DNA from: SELP01 sp035969385
Lineage (GTDB): Bacteria > Pseudomonadota > Alphaproteobacteria > Rhodobacterales > Rhodobacteraceae
Direction of reading: 5' to 3'
DNA: 64,000 nucleotides
Assembly (NCBI RefSeq): GCF_035969385.1
Contig: NZ_JAYKKJ010000004.1
Span: forward strand, 341,538 to 405,537
Position 1 is the stretch's first letter. Each line of letters begins with the position of its first letter. Shown here in pieces: positions 7,659 through 17,198 of the stretch. The notes beneath the pieces were generated by a model, which was not told where the DNA came from, made no database searches, and saw only the letters and a program-made list of their open reading frames with translations. The translations under genes were made by a program, and so were the position numbers.

Positions 7659-8740
7659 TCGTTGACAACGCGCTGTGGAATTCGCTTCCGGTGCCTGCGC
7701 TGCTTTTGGGGCCGGACGACGTCATCGTCGATTCCAACCCGGCGGCGGAAAGCTTTCTGAACCTTTCGGCAAAGTCCCTTGTCGGGTCGAACATCTGGGA
7801 AAAGGTGATGATCGACGCGCCGCTGGAGGAACCCTATGCCCGGGCGCGGGATTTCAGTTCGTCGCTCTTTGTCAACGATGTCGATGTCGGCTCGGGCGAA
7901 CGCGCGCCCATGCAATGCAACATCCAGTTCGCGCCCTTGCAGGGGCAGGACGGGGTCATGCTGATGATGATCTCTCCGCGCGAAATCGCCAGCCGGATGA
8001 CCCAGAACAGCCATTCGGGCAAGGCCGCGAAATCGGCCATCGGCATGGCCGAGATGCTGGCCCATGAGATTAAGAACCCTCTGGCGGGGATCACCGGCGC
8101 TGCGCAGCTTCTGTCGATGGGCCTGCCCACCGAAGATCAGGAAATGACCGACCTGATCGTCGATGAATGCCGCCGGATCGTGAAGCTGTTGGAGCAGGTG
8201 GAACAGTTCGGCAACCTGCGCCCGCCCTTGTTGAAACCGGTGAATATTCACGACGTGCTGGACCGGGCGCGGCAGTCGGCCTCGGTCGGGGTGGCGGCGC
8301 ATATGATGTTCATCGAGGACTATGACCCCTCGTTGCCGCATACGCTGGCGGATGCGGACCAGTTGCTTCAGGTGGTTCTGAACCTGATCAAGAACGCGGC
8401 AGAGGCGGGCGGCCCGGGCGGGTCGATCCGGCTGCGCACCTTCTATGATGCCTCGCTGCGGGTGCGCCGGATGGATGGCACCCACGCGCGGCTGCCGCTG
8501 CAGATTGAAGTGGTGGACGACGGGCCGGGCCTGCCCCCCGATATCGCCGCTGATGTGTTCGAACCCTTCGTCTCGGGCCGCGAGAACGGAACCGGGCTGG
8601 GGCTGGCGCTGGTGTCGAAACTGGTGGGCGACGTCGGCGGCTGGATCTCGGTGGAGTCGGTCCCCGGCAAGACCGTGTTCCGCATTTCGCTGCCGCTGGC
8701 CCCGAAGGAAACCAATGAAGACGGGAAGGAAGACAGCTGA
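7655..8740 (+). CDS. ntrB: Nitrogen regulation sensor histidine kinase NtrB
   Basis: 361 residues, cytoplasmic, no membrane segments. An N-terminal PAS domain (about 5-110) precedes a HisKA domain with phospho-acceptor H137 in LAHEIKNPLAGITGAAQLL, then an ATPase domain with N-box NLIKNAAEAG, G1 box DDGPGLP and G2 box NGTGLGLALV. In proteobacteria NtrB phosphorylates NtrC under nitrogen limitation and is switched to phosphatase by PII. The ATG at 7655 sits in the dusB stop (ATGA) and follows a GGAAAGG ribosome site. The stop codon overlaps the ntrC start by one base. Confidence 0.94.
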   Translation: MIVDNALWNSLPVPALLLGPDDVIVDSNPAAESFLNLSAKSLVGSNIWEKVMIDAPLEEPYARARDFSSSLFVNDVDVGSGERAPMQCNIQFAPLQGQDGVMLMMISPREIASRMTQNSHSGKAAKSAIGMAEMLAHEIKNPLAGITGAAQLLSMGLPTEDQEMTDLIVDECRRIVKLLEQVEQFGNLRPPLLKPVNIHDVLDRARQSASVGVAAHMMFIEDYDPSLPHTLADADQLLQVVLNLIKNAAEAGGPGGSIRLRTFYDASLRVRRMDGTHARLPLQIEVVDDGPGLPPDIAADVFEPFVSGRENGTGLGLALVSKLVGDVGGWISVESVPGKTVFRISLPLAPKETNEDGKEDS

Positions 8741-10104
8741 TGGATGGCACAGTTCTTGTCGCCGATGACGACCGCACGATCCGCACCGTTCTGACACAGG
8801 CCCTGACCAGGGCGGGCTGCAAGGTCCATGCCACCGCGTCGATGGTGACGCTGATGCGCTGGGTGGAAGAGGGCAAGGGCGATCTGGTGATCTCGGACGT
8901 GGTCATGCCCGATGGCAACGGGCTGGAACAGTTGCCCCATATCGCCGAGGCGCGGCCGGGCCTGCCGGTGATCGTGATTTCGGCCCAGAACAACATCATG
9001 ACCGCGATTCAGGCGGCCGAGGCCGAGGCCTATGATTATCTGCCCAAGCCGTTTGACCTGCCCGACCTGATGAAACGGGCCGCCCGCGCGCTGGAGGTCA
9101 AGCGCCGCGCGCCCAGCCGCAGGACGGATGGGCAGGCGCAGGACACCGACCTACCGCTTGTGGGCCGGACCCCGGCGATGCAGGGGTTGTATCGGTTGGT
9201 CGCGCGGGTGATGAACACGCAGCTGTCGGTTCTTGTCACCGGCGAAAGCGGCACGGGAAAATCCCTGATCGCCAAGGCGATTCACGATTTTTCGGACCGG
9301 CGTAACCTGCCCTTTGTGGTGGTCAGCCCCGCCGATCTGGACGGGATGGACGGGCCGTCCACCGTTATGGCGCGGGCCAAGGGTGGGTCACTGCTGTTCG
9401 ACGAGGTTGGCGATCTGGACGAGGTGGCGCAGGCCCGTGTCGTGCGGATGCTGGACGCCCAGCCTGAAAACGGACCCCGGATCATGGCGACCAGCCGCGG
9501 GGACCTGACAGGTCTGATGGAATCGGGCCAGTTCCGTGAAGACCTGTTTTACCGTCTTGGCGGTGTCACGATCGATGTGCCGTCGCTCCGCGAACGGGTC
9601 GATGACATTCCGCTTCTGGCGGAACACTTCCTGATCAAGGCAGAAAAGGAAGGGATGCCGCTGCGCCGCCTGTCGGACGAGGCGCAAGAGGTCGCCCGCA
9701 CCTACAGCTGGCCCGGCAACGTGCGGCAATTGGAAAATGCCATGCGGCGGCTGGTGGCGACCGCCTCGGAAGAGATCATCACCCGGTCCGAGATGGAAGC
9801 GGTCCTGATGAACCAACCGGCGGCGGAACCGCTGCGCGGCGGGTCGGACGGCGACAAGCTCTCGGCCTCGGTCGCGCGGCACCTGCGCCGCTACTTTGAC
9901 CTGCATGGCGGGATGTTGCCCCCGCCGGGCCTGTATCAGCGGATCCTGCGCGAGGTCGAGACCCCGCTGATCGAGATCGCGCTGGACGCCACAGGCGGAA
10001 ATCAGGCGAAATGCGCGGACCTTCTGGGCATCAACCGCAATACCCTGCGCAAGAAGATCACCGAGTTGGATATTGAGGTGACACGCCGCCGCAAATTGAT
10101 GTAA
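8740..10104 (+). CDS. ntrC: Nitrogen regulation response regulator NtrC (lacks GAFTGA)
   Basis: 454 residues: receiver domain (1-~120) with phospho-site D53 in LVISDVVMP, AAA+ domain with Walker A GESGTGKS at 168-175 and Walker B LLFDEVG at about 218-224, arginine-finger region FREDLFYRLGG, and a C-terminal Fis-type HTH (GGNQAKCADLLGINRNTLRKK split across about 424-445). The segment between Walker A and B, about 197-217, is shortened and does not contain the GAFTGA sigma-54 contact loop. Rhodobacter capsulatus NtrC likewise lacks it and activates the housekeeping polymerase; the same is inferred here. Start overlaps the ntrB stop. Confidence 0.94.
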   Translation: MDGTVLVADDDRTIRTVLTQALTRAGCKVHATASMVTLMRWVEEGKGDLVISDVVMPDGNGLEQLPHIAEARPGLPVIVISAQNNIMTAIQAAEAEAYDYLPKPFDLPDLMKRAARALEVKRRAPSRRTDGQAQDTDLPLVGRTPAMQGLYRLVARVMNTQLSVLVTGESGTGKSLIAKAIHDFSDRRNLPFVVVSPADLDGMDGPSTVMARAKGGSLLFDEVGDLDEVAQARVVRMLDAQPENGPRIMATSRGDLTGLMESGQFREDLFYRLGGVTIDVPSLRERVDDIPLLAEHFLIKAEKEGMPLRRLSDEAQEVARTYSWPGNVRQLENAMRRLVATASEEIITRSEMEAVLMNQPAAEPLRGGSDGDKLSASVARHLRRYFDLHGGMLPPPGLYQRILREVETPLIEIALDATGGNQAKCADLLGINRNTLRKKITELDIEVTRRRKLM

Positions 10105-10207
10105 AACCGCAACAGAACCGTGGCCCCAGAGTCGCAATCGCGCTTTGGCAAGGACCACATCATAACGGCGGTGCGGGACTTTCCCGCGAAAAGACAGGGC
10201 GTATCGC

Positions 10208-12451
10208 GTGCAGCGGTCCCTTTTGGGCATCAATCTGGCCCGGCTTAGCCGGATCCGCAAAACCCGCCGTGTGCAGAACACGGCGACGCTCGGGCTTGTT
10301 CTGCTGGGGCCGATCCTTGCGGGGCTTACGATTTTTGTCCTCGGCGGGCCGCTGGATCAGGGCGGCAATACAGGGCTGCTGCGCAACGTGCTTTTGGCCG
10401 ACCTTGTCTATGTGCTGGTGGTCGCCACACTTGTCCTGCAAAGGGTCGCCCGGATGGTCGCGGCGCGTCGGGCGAAATCCGCCGGGTCGCAGCTGCACCT
10501 GCGGCTGACCGGGGCTTTCGCGCTCTTGGCGCTGATCCCCACGGTGACGGTGGCGGTCTTCGCGGTCCTGTCGATCAATTCGGGGCTTGAGGGGTGGTTT
10601 TCGGACCGGGTGCGCACGGTTCTTGGCACCTCCTTGTCCGCCGCCCAGGCCTATGAGGAAGAACACCGGCAAGAGCTGACGCGCGACGGCCGGTCGCTCG
10701 CCGCTTTCCTGAACGCCGAACGGGAACGGGATTTCTTCATGTCGGATGGCGACATCCGGCAGGCACTTGGCCGGATTCAGGGACAGATCGAACGTGGGTT
10801 GACCGAAGCCTTCGTGATCGACGGGGCCGGGGACTTGCGGGCGCGTGGAGCGCGGTCCTATGAATTCGGGTACGAACGGGTCACCGAAGACCAGATCGCT
10901 ACCGCGCAGGCCGAGGGCATCCTGATCATCGAGGATTGGGAAAACAACGAATTCCGCGCCCTGATCCCGCTGGCCCGGTTCACCAACCGCTACCTTTATG
11001 TCAGCCGGGCGGTGGATGGGGATATCCTGTCACTATTGGACGAAACCCGCGAAACCGTCGGCCTTTACGAGCAGTTGGAAAGCGACCGGGGTCGGCTGTT
11101 GTTCGAATTCGGGCTCTTGTACCTAGGGTTCGCGGTGATCCTGATTCTTGCCGCGATTTGGCTGGGCCTGTGGTTCGCCGAACGTCTGTCCCGGCCCGTC
11201 GGGCGGCTTGTCACCGCGTCGCAGCAGGTGGGCGCGGGCGATCTGGACGTGCGGGTTCTGGAGGACGAGGGCGAAGACGAGATTTCGCAATTGGGCCGCC
11301 ATTTCAACCAGATGACCGGCCAGTTGAAGGAACAGCGTGAGCGCCTTCTGGACAATACCCGCCAGATCGAACGGCGGCGGCGTCTGTTTGATTCCGTGCT
11401 GTCGTCGATCACATCGGGCGTTGTTGGGCTGGACGATGAGGGTCGGGTCACCTTTGCCAACCGATCCGCCGGGCGGCTATTGGACATGGGAGAGGACCAG
11501 CAGGCCAGCGCCCTGTCGGTCGCGGTGCCGGAATTCGGGCCGCTGTTCGACAGCCTGCGGGCCGAGGCGCGGGAGGTGATCCAAGGACAGGTGAACCTTG
11601 TGCGCGGCGGCAAGCAAGAAGCGCTTTTGGTGCGCATGGCGACCCGGCGCAACGACGATGGCCGGCTGGAGGGCTATGTTGTGGCCTTTGACGATGTGAC
11701 CGACCTTGTCAGCGCACAACGGATGGCAGCCTGGGGCGACGTCGCCCGCCGGATCGCGCATGAGATCAAGAACCCGCTGACCCCGATCCAGCTGTCTGCC
11801 GAACGGATCAAACGCAAGTTTGCGCCCAAGGTGGGCGAGGAATCGGATGCGCTGGAAGGGATGACCGATGTTATTGTTCGTCAAACCAATGACTTGCGAC
11901 GCATTGTTGATGAGTTTTCGCGCTTTGCCCGGATGCCGGAACCCGATCGGATCACAAACGACCTGACCGCGCTGTTGCGCGATGCGGTGACCCTGCAAGA
12001 GGCGGGACAGCCCGAAGTGCGGTTCCAAACGGACCAGCCGCAAGGGGCGATCATGGCCGAGCTGGACGCGACGATGATTGGCCAAGCCCTGACCAACCTG
12101 ATTAAGAATGCGGGCGAAGCCATTGAAACCCTGTATGAAAAGGGTGCGCCTGACGGGCATGAGCCGGAAATCCGCGTGACCCTTGGAACAGGTGACGGCA
12201 GCGCCCGCATCACCATTTCCGACAATGGCATCGGCCTGCCGGAAGACCGGGCGCGGCTGTTCGAACCCTATGTCACCACCCGCGACAAGGGCACCGGCCT
12301 TGGCCTGCCCATCGTGAAGAAGATCATTGAAGAACACGGCGGCAGCCTGACGCTGGAGGATGCCGCCCCCTTTGCCGAGGGTGCCCACCGGGGCGCTATG
12401 GCTGTCATTGAATTGCCGATCCTGCCCGCGGTGGCAGCGGCGGGCGAGTAA
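10208..12451 (+). CDS. ntrY: Membrane sensor histidine kinase NtrY
   Basis: 747 residues. Three to four membrane segments in the first 330 residues (two near residues 28-85, one near 98-120, one near 300-320) enclose a periplasmic domain, followed by HAMP (about 320-375), PAS (about 385-490), HisKA with H518 in IAHEIKNPLTPIQLSAERI, and an ATPase domain with N-box NLIKNAGEAIE, DNGIGLPED and GTGLGLPIVKKI. NtrYX influences nitrogen use, redox response and envelope functions in alphaproteobacteria. Start is a GTG at 10208, about 100 bases after ntrC; an internal promoter is possible. It precedes its partner ntrX by 21 bases. Confidence 0.93.
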   Translation: MQRSLLGINLARLSRIRKTRRVQNTATLGLVLLGPILAGLTIFVLGGPLDQGGNTGLLRNVLLADLVYVLVVATLVLQRVARMVAARRAKSAGSQLHLRLTGAFALLALIPTVTVAVFAVLSINSGLEGWFSDRVRTVLGTSLSAAQAYEEEHRQELTRDGRSLAAFLNAERERDFFMSDGDIRQALGRIQGQIERGLTEAFVIDGAGDLRARGARSYEFGYERVTEDQIATAQAEGILIIEDWENNEFRALIPLARFTNRYLYVSRAVDGDILSLLDETRETVGLYEQLESDRGRLLFEFGLLYLGFAVILILAAIWLGLWFAERLSRPVGRLVTASQQVGAGDLDVRVLEDEGEDEISQLGRHFNQMTGQLKEQRERLLDNTRQIERRRRLFDSVLSSITSGVVGLDDEGRVTFANRSAGRLLDMGEDQQASALSVAVPEFGPLFDSLRAEAREVIQGQVNLVRGGKQEALLVRMATRRNDDGRLEGYVVAFDDVTDLVSAQRMAAWGDVARRIAHEIKNPLTPIQLSAERIKRKFAPKVGEESDALEGMTDVIVRQTNDLRRIVDEFSRFARMPEPDRITNDLTALLRDAVTLQEAGQPEVRFQTDQPQGAIMAELDATMIGQALTNLIKNAGEAIETLYEKGAPDGHEPEIRVTLGTGDGSARITISDNGIGLPEDRARLFEPYVTTRDKGTGLGLPIVKKIIEEHGGSLTLEDAAPFAEGAHRGAMAVIELPILPAVAAAGE

Positions 12452-12472
12452 AGGTAAGAGGACGCGATACCC

Positions 12473-13870
12473 ATGGGCGACATCCTGATCACCGACGACG
12501 AAAAGGACATTCGGGAGCTGATCTCGGACATCCTGATTGACGAAGGCTATACCACCCGGCTGGCGGGCACGTCAGAGGCCTGCATGGCCGAGATTGCCGC
12601 GGAAAAGCCCGCGCTGATGATCCTTGATATCTGGCTCAAGGACAGTTCGATGGACGGGATCGACATCCTCAAGACCGTCAAACGCGACCATCCGGAGATC
12701 CCCATCGTGATCATTTCCGGCCATGGTAATATCGAAATCGCCGTCGCCGCGATCAAGCAGGGCGCCTATGACTTCATAGAAAAACCGTTCAATATTGACC
12801 AGTTGCTGGTCGTTATTAAGCGCGCCATGGAAACCAGCCGGTTGAGGCGTGAGAACCTTGCGCTGAAGCGCGGCGATGGGCCGGGGGCCGAGATGCTGGG
12901 CGAAAGCGGGGCCTTCCGGGCGCTCAAGGCGCAGCTGGACAAGGTCACCAAATCCAACGGGCGGGTGATGCTGACCGGGGCCGCCGGTGCCGGCAAGGAA
13001 ATCGCCGCCCGTTATATCCACGCCAATTCGAACCGGGCAGATGCGCCCTTTGTCTCTGTCGCGTCGGCGGCGATCGAGCCGGACCGGATGGAAGAGGTTC
13101 TGTTCGGTCGCGAAAGTGCGGATAAGGGGATTGAACCGGGGCTTCTGGAGCAGGCGAACGGCGGGGTGATCTATTTTGACGAGGTGGCGGACATGCCGCC
13201 GGGCACCCAGTCCAAGATCCTGCGGGTGCTGGTGGACCAGTCCTTTGCCCGGGTCGGAGGCACCCAGAAGGTGCAGGTTGATCTTCGGGTTATTTCCAGC
13301 ACGAACAAGGACTTGCGGGCGCTTATTGAGTCAGGCGAGTTCCGGCAGGAACTGTATCACCGGCTGAATGTCGTCCCTATCGAGGTGCCCAGCCTTGAAG
13401 AACGGCGCGAGGATATTCCGCTCTTGGCTGCGCATTTCATCGAAGCGTTCAACCGCGCACAGGGCCTGCCGCTTCGCGAACTGGCCGAAGATGCCCGCGC
13501 CCTTCTGCAGACGATGCACTGGCCGGGCAACGTGCGCCAGTTGAAGAACGTGATCGAACGCGTTCTGATCCTTGGGGAAACGACCGATCCGATCAGCGCC
13601 AAGGAGCTTCCCAGCCATGACGGACCTTCCGACGAGGAAGGCCGCGTTGTGCTGTCGGGGGCGCTGGCGACACTGCCGCTGCGCGAGGCGCGGGAATTGT
13701 TCGAACGGGAATATCTTCTGACCCAGATCAACCGGTTCGGCGGCAATATCAGCCGCACGGCCAGTTTCGTGGGGATGGAACGCTCGGCACTGCATCGCAA
13801 GCTGAAGTCGCTGGGCGTTGTGACCGCCAACAAGGCCGGTGCCCGCGTGGCCTATGTCGAGGACGAGTGA
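12473..13870 (+). CDS. ntrX: Response regulator NtrX (degenerate sigma-54 loop)
   Basis: 465 residues. Receiver with phospho-site D52 in MILDIWLKDSSMDG, AAA+ domain with Walker A GAAGAGKE and Walker B VIYFDEVADM, FRQELYHRLNVVPIEVP sensor region, and C-terminal Fis-type HTH (GGNISRTASFVGMERSALHRK region). Between the Walker motifs the sequence reads EEVLFGRESADKGIEPG where sigma-54 activators carry the GAFTGA loop; the loop is missing. This matches other Rhodobacterales NtrX proteins, inferred to act without sigma-54. ATG at 12473 follows a purine-rich site; partner of NtrY. Confidence 0.93.
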   Translation: MGDILITDDEKDIRELISDILIDEGYTTRLAGTSEACMAEIAAEKPALMILDIWLKDSSMDGIDILKTVKRDHPEIPIVIISGHGNIEIAVAAIKQGAYDFIEKPFNIDQLLVVIKRAMETSRLRRENLALKRGDGPGAEMLGESGAFRALKAQLDKVTKSNGRVMLTGAAGAGKEIAARYIHANSNRADAPFVSVASAAIEPDRMEEVLFGRESADKGIEPGLLEQANGGVIYFDEVADMPPGTQSKILRVLVDQSFARVGGTQKVQVDLRVISSTNKDLRALIESGEFRQELYHRLNVVPIEVPSLEERREDIPLLAAHFIEAFNRAQGLPLRELAEDARALLQTMHWPGNVRQLKNVIERVLILGETTDPISAKELPSHDGPSDEEGRVVLSGALATLPLREARELFEREYLLTQINRFGGNISRTASFVGMERSALHRKLKSLGVVTANKAGARVAYVEDE

Positions 13871-13930
13871 GCCGTTGACCGGGACGGGCGGATCAGGCAC
13901 GACGGTTGGAACGAACCCCGGAGGGTGTGA

Positions 13931-15307
13931 ATGAAGGTCATCATCTGTGGCGCAGGGCAGGTCGGCTGGCAAATCGCCCGCCATCTTTCGGGCGAACGCA
14001 ACGACGTGACGGTCGTGGACATGAACGCCGAACTTGTGCGGCGGGCGACCGAAACGCTGGATGTGAGCGGGGTTACGGGACATGCCTCCTATCCGGATGT
14101 TCTGGAACGGGCAGGGGCCCGTGATGCCGATATGATTATCGCTGCGACCCATCTGGACGAGGTGAACATGGTCACCTGCCAGGTCGCCCATTCGGTCTTT
14201 GCCATCAGCCGCAAGATCGCCCGCCTGCGGTCCCAGTCCTATCTGGATGCGATTTATTCCGATCTATATCGCCGCGATCACATGCCCATCGATGTAGTGA
14301 TCAGCCCGGAACGCGAAGTCGCCGAGGCCGCGCTGCAACGGCTGGCCGCGCCCGCGACCTTTGACACTGAAAACTTTCTGGACGGCAAGGCGCAGTTGCT
14401 GGGGATCACCATCGACGAGGCTTGCCCGGTGATCAACACGCCGCTGCGCCAGTTGACGGACCTGTTTTCGACGCTTCAGGCCATCGTCGTGGGTATTCGC
14501 CGGTCTGGTACCCTGTTTGCCCCTGCCGCTGGCGACCAGATTTTCGCGGGCGACGAATGCTATGTCTTTTCGGCCACCACGGATGTGAACCGCACCCTTG
14601 AAATCTTTGGCAAAAGCAACCGCAAGCAAGAGCGTGTCGTCATCCTTGGCGGCGGCAACGTGGGCCTTGCGGTGGCAAAAGCGCTTGAGGCGCGGGCGGA
14701 CCGTGTGCGTGTCAAGATGATCGAGAAGAACCGCAATCAGGCAGAGGCGGCGGCGGATGCGCTGGAACGGACCATCGTGCTGCATGGCGACGGTCTGGAC
14801 GAGGCGATCCAGGCCGAGGCAAACGTGGCTAATGCCGATGCAATCTTGGCCGTCACAGACGACGACAAGACCAATATGCTGGCGGCCGTCCGGGCCAAGG
14901 CCATGGGCTGCCCAATGGCGATTTGTCTGTCCAACGACCCGACGCTGGTGCCGCTGATGGGGCCACTGAACATCGACGCCTATATCAACCCGCGCGCAAC
15001 GACGGTCAGTTCGATCCTGCGCCACATCCGCCATGGCCGGGTCCGCAACGTCTATTCCATCGGCGATGCCGAGGCCGAGGTGATCGAGGCGCAGGTGCTG
15101 TCGACCTCGCCCATTGCGGGCGAACGCATCCGCGATATTCCCTTCCCCGAAGGCGTTCTTTTGGGTGCGGTGATGAAGGATGGCAAACTGGTCAAGCCGA
15201 CCGGGTCCACCCGGATTGACGAGGGCGATGTGATCGCCATCTTCGCCATGGCCGACGATGTCCCCGAGGTCGAGAGGCTGTTGCAGGTCTCGATCGACTT
15301 CTTCTGA
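13931..15307 (+). CDS. trkA: Trk potassium uptake regulatory subunit TrkA
   Basis: 458 residues with two RCK halves: first Rossmann domain MKVIICGAGQVGWQIARHL, then a TrkA-C domain, a second Rossmann domain with VVILGGGNVGLAVAKALE (near residue 236) and a second TrkA-C domain. It is the cytoplasmic NAD(H)-binding gate of the TrkH channel. A GGAGG site precedes the ATG. It lies 60 bases after ntrX and 7 bases before trkH, the standard alphaproteobacterial order. Confidence 0.94.
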   Translation: MKVIICGAGQVGWQIARHLSGERNDVTVVDMNAELVRRATETLDVSGVTGHASYPDVLERAGARDADMIIAATHLDEVNMVTCQVAHSVFAISRKIARLRSQSYLDAIYSDLYRRDHMPIDVVISPEREVAEAALQRLAAPATFDTENFLDGKAQLLGITIDEACPVINTPLRQLTDLFSTLQAIVVGIRRSGTLFAPAAGDQIFAGDECYVFSATTDVNRTLEIFGKSNRKQERVVILGGGNVGLAVAKALEARADRVRVKMIEKNRNQAEAAADALERTIVLHGDGLDEAIQAEANVANADAILAVTDDDKTNMLAAVRAKAMGCPMAICLSNDPTLVPLMGPLNIDAYINPRATTVSSILRHIRHGRVRNVYSIGDAEAEVIEAQVLSTSPIAGERIRDIPFPEGVLLGAVMKDGKLVKPTGSTRIDEGDVIAIFAMADDVPEVERLLQVSIDFF

Positions 15308-15314
15308 GCGGCCC

Positions 15315-16829
15315 ATGCTGTCCCGGATCACCGCGCTGCCGTTCTTTGTCCTGCTGATGGGGGCAGGGGCCGTAGCCATGCTGATGCCCGCGGTTCACGG
15401 GGCGGCGACGGGGCAATTCGTGTCGGGACGGGTGTTCTTCTACGGCTTTGTCCTGTTTGGGATCCTGACCGTATTGATCGCGCTGGCGACCGTGAACTAT
15501 GCGCCGCGCAGCGCCGCGCGCAGCCATTTGACGACATTGCTGGCAGCCTTCACGGTCCTGCCGATCATGTTGGCGGTGCCGTTCTGGGTGTCGGTCGGGC
15601 GGATCAGTTTTCTGGACGCCTGGTTTGAAATGGTGTCCAGCTTTACCACGACGGGCGCCACGGTATTCGACGCGCCCTGGCGGCTGGGGACGGCTTTGCA
15701 TCTTTGGCGGGCGCAGGTTGGCTGGATGGGCGGGTTCCTTGTCTGGGTCGCGGCGCTGGCGATCCTTGCGCCGTTGAACCTTGGCGGGTTCGAGGTCCGG
15801 GCCCAACCCCGGCGCGGCGGTGGGGCGATGGTGCAGATCGGGCGGATCGCGGACCCGTCGGAACGGCTGGCACGGTTCAGCGCGCGGCTGGCGCCGATCT
15901 ACCTTGGTTTGACGGTCGTGTTGTGGCTGGGCCTGATGCTGACCGGGGAAAGGGCGGTTGTCGCCTTGATCCATGCGATGGCTGTTCTGTCGACCTCGGG
16001 CATCTCGGCGACGGGCGGGCTGTTTTGGGCCGGTTCAGGGTTCTGGGGGGAATTCCTGATCCTGATTTTCTATGTCTTCGCCCTGTCCCGGTTGACCTTT
16101 AGCCGGGGGTTGGCGGGCGAGGATCGCGGCGGCCTTTGGCGTGACCCCGAGTTTCGCATGGGGCTGGCCCTTTTGGTGTTGGTGCCGGCCTTCCTGTTCC
16201 TGCGCCATTTCTTCGGGGCGATTGATGAACAGTCGCTTAGCGGGTTTCGCGCCGCCTTCGAGGCGCTTTGGGGCGGGTTGTTTACCGTGGCGTCTTTCCT
16301 GACCACCACCGGGTTTGAATCGCGCTACTGGATGGGGGCAGCGGATTGGTCGGGTCTGTCGACGCCGGGGCTTGTCCTGATCGGGCTTGCGCTGACCGGC
16401 GGTGGGATCGCGACCACGGCGGGCGGGGTGAAACTGCTGCGGGTCTATGCCCTGTTTCGGCATTCCCAGCGAGAGTTGGAACGGCTGGTCCATCCACATT
16501 CTGTTGGCGGGGCCGGGCAAGAGGCGCGCAGCATCCGGCGGCAGGGGGCCTATGTGGCGTGGATCTTCTTCATGCTGTTCGCCCTGTCCATCGTCGGGGT
16601 CATGGTGGCCCTGTCCCTGACGGGGGTGCAGTTCGAAAATTCGATGGTTCTGGCGGTGGCGGCCCTGTCCACGACAGGTCCGCTGGCCGAGATTGCCGCC
16701 GAAGACCCGATCTCGATCGCGGGCATCCCCGACCTTGCCAAGACGATCCTCGCCTTTGCCATGGTCCTTGGCCGACTGGAGGCGCTGGCCATCATCGCCC
16801 TTTTGAACCCCCATTTCTGGCGCAACTAG
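15315..16829 (+). CDS. trkH: Trk potassium transporter membrane subunit TrkH
   Basis: 504 residues, about ten membrane helices. The four pore-loop signatures of TrkH/KtrB proteins are present in order: FTTTGATV, LSTSGISATGG, LTTTGFES and LSTTGPL, each with the selectivity-filter glycine. It forms the potassium-conducting pore with TrkA. The ATG at 15315 is 7 bases after the trkA stop; a 19-codon upstream extension overlapping trkA is rejected because it is basic and non-homologous. Confidence 0.93.
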   Translation: MLSRITALPFFVLLMGAGAVAMLMPAVHGAATGQFVSGRVFFYGFVLFGILTVLIALATVNYAPRSAARSHLTTLLAAFTVLPIMLAVPFWVSVGRISFLDAWFEMVSSFTTTGATVFDAPWRLGTALHLWRAQVGWMGGFLVWVAALAILAPLNLGGFEVRAQPRRGGGAMVQIGRIADPSERLARFSARLAPIYLGLTVVLWLGLMLTGERAVVALIHAMAVLSTSGISATGGLFWAGSGFWGEFLILIFYVFALSRLTFSRGLAGEDRGGLWRDPEFRMGLALLVLVPAFLFLRHFFGAIDEQSLSGFRAAFEALWGGLFTVASFLTTTGFESRYWMGAADWSGLSTPGLVLIGLALTGGGIATTAGGVKLLRVYALFRHSQRELERLVHPHSVGGAGQEARSIRRQGAYVAWIFFMLFALSIVGVMVALSLTGVQFENSMVLAVAALSTTGPLAEIAAEDPISIAGIPDLAKTILAFAMVLGRLEALAIIALLNPHFWRN

Positions 16830-16959
16830 TCACAGAAGGCGGCTCCTGCCGGTAGTTCTTTGTTTTTTGGGCTGGAAACTCGCCTCACGCTTCTACATAC
16901 TCAACCTGCAAGGGACACCAAGGCCGGTCCGCGGCCGCAAGAACAAAAGGGTTGGGCCA

Positions 16960-17193
16960 ATGGCGGCTGACAAGCAGAACCTACAGGATGCATTCCTTAA
17001 CCATGTGCGCAAGACCAAGGTTCCGGTGACGATTTTCCTCGTCAACGGGGTCAAGCTTCAGGGCGTGATTACCTGGTTCGACAGCTTCTGCGTGCTTCTG
17101 CGCCGGGATGGGCAGTCGCAGCTTGTCTACAAGAGCGCGATTTCCACCATCATGCCTGCGCAGCCGATCAACCTTTACGACGGTGAAGAATAG
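16960..17193 (+). CDS. hfq: RNA-binding protein Hfq
   Basis: 77 residues. The Sm1 motif (KVPVTIFLVNGVKLQGVI...FDSF) and Sm2 motif (YKSAISTIMP) are complete; Q8 (KQNLQDAFLN) and the C-terminal KSAISTI region supply the proximal sRNA-binding face. The short acidic tail NLYDGEE is normal for alphaproteobacteria. ATG 16960 gives the conserved MAADKQNLQ start; a longer upstream reading frame is not homologous. Hfq is an sRNA chaperone; hflX follows after 5 bases. Confidence 0.97.
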   Translation: MAADKQNLQDAFLNHVRKTKVPVTIFLVNGVKLQGVITWFDSFCVLLRRDGQSQLVYKSAISTIMPAQPINLYDGEE

Positions 17194-17198
17194 CCATC

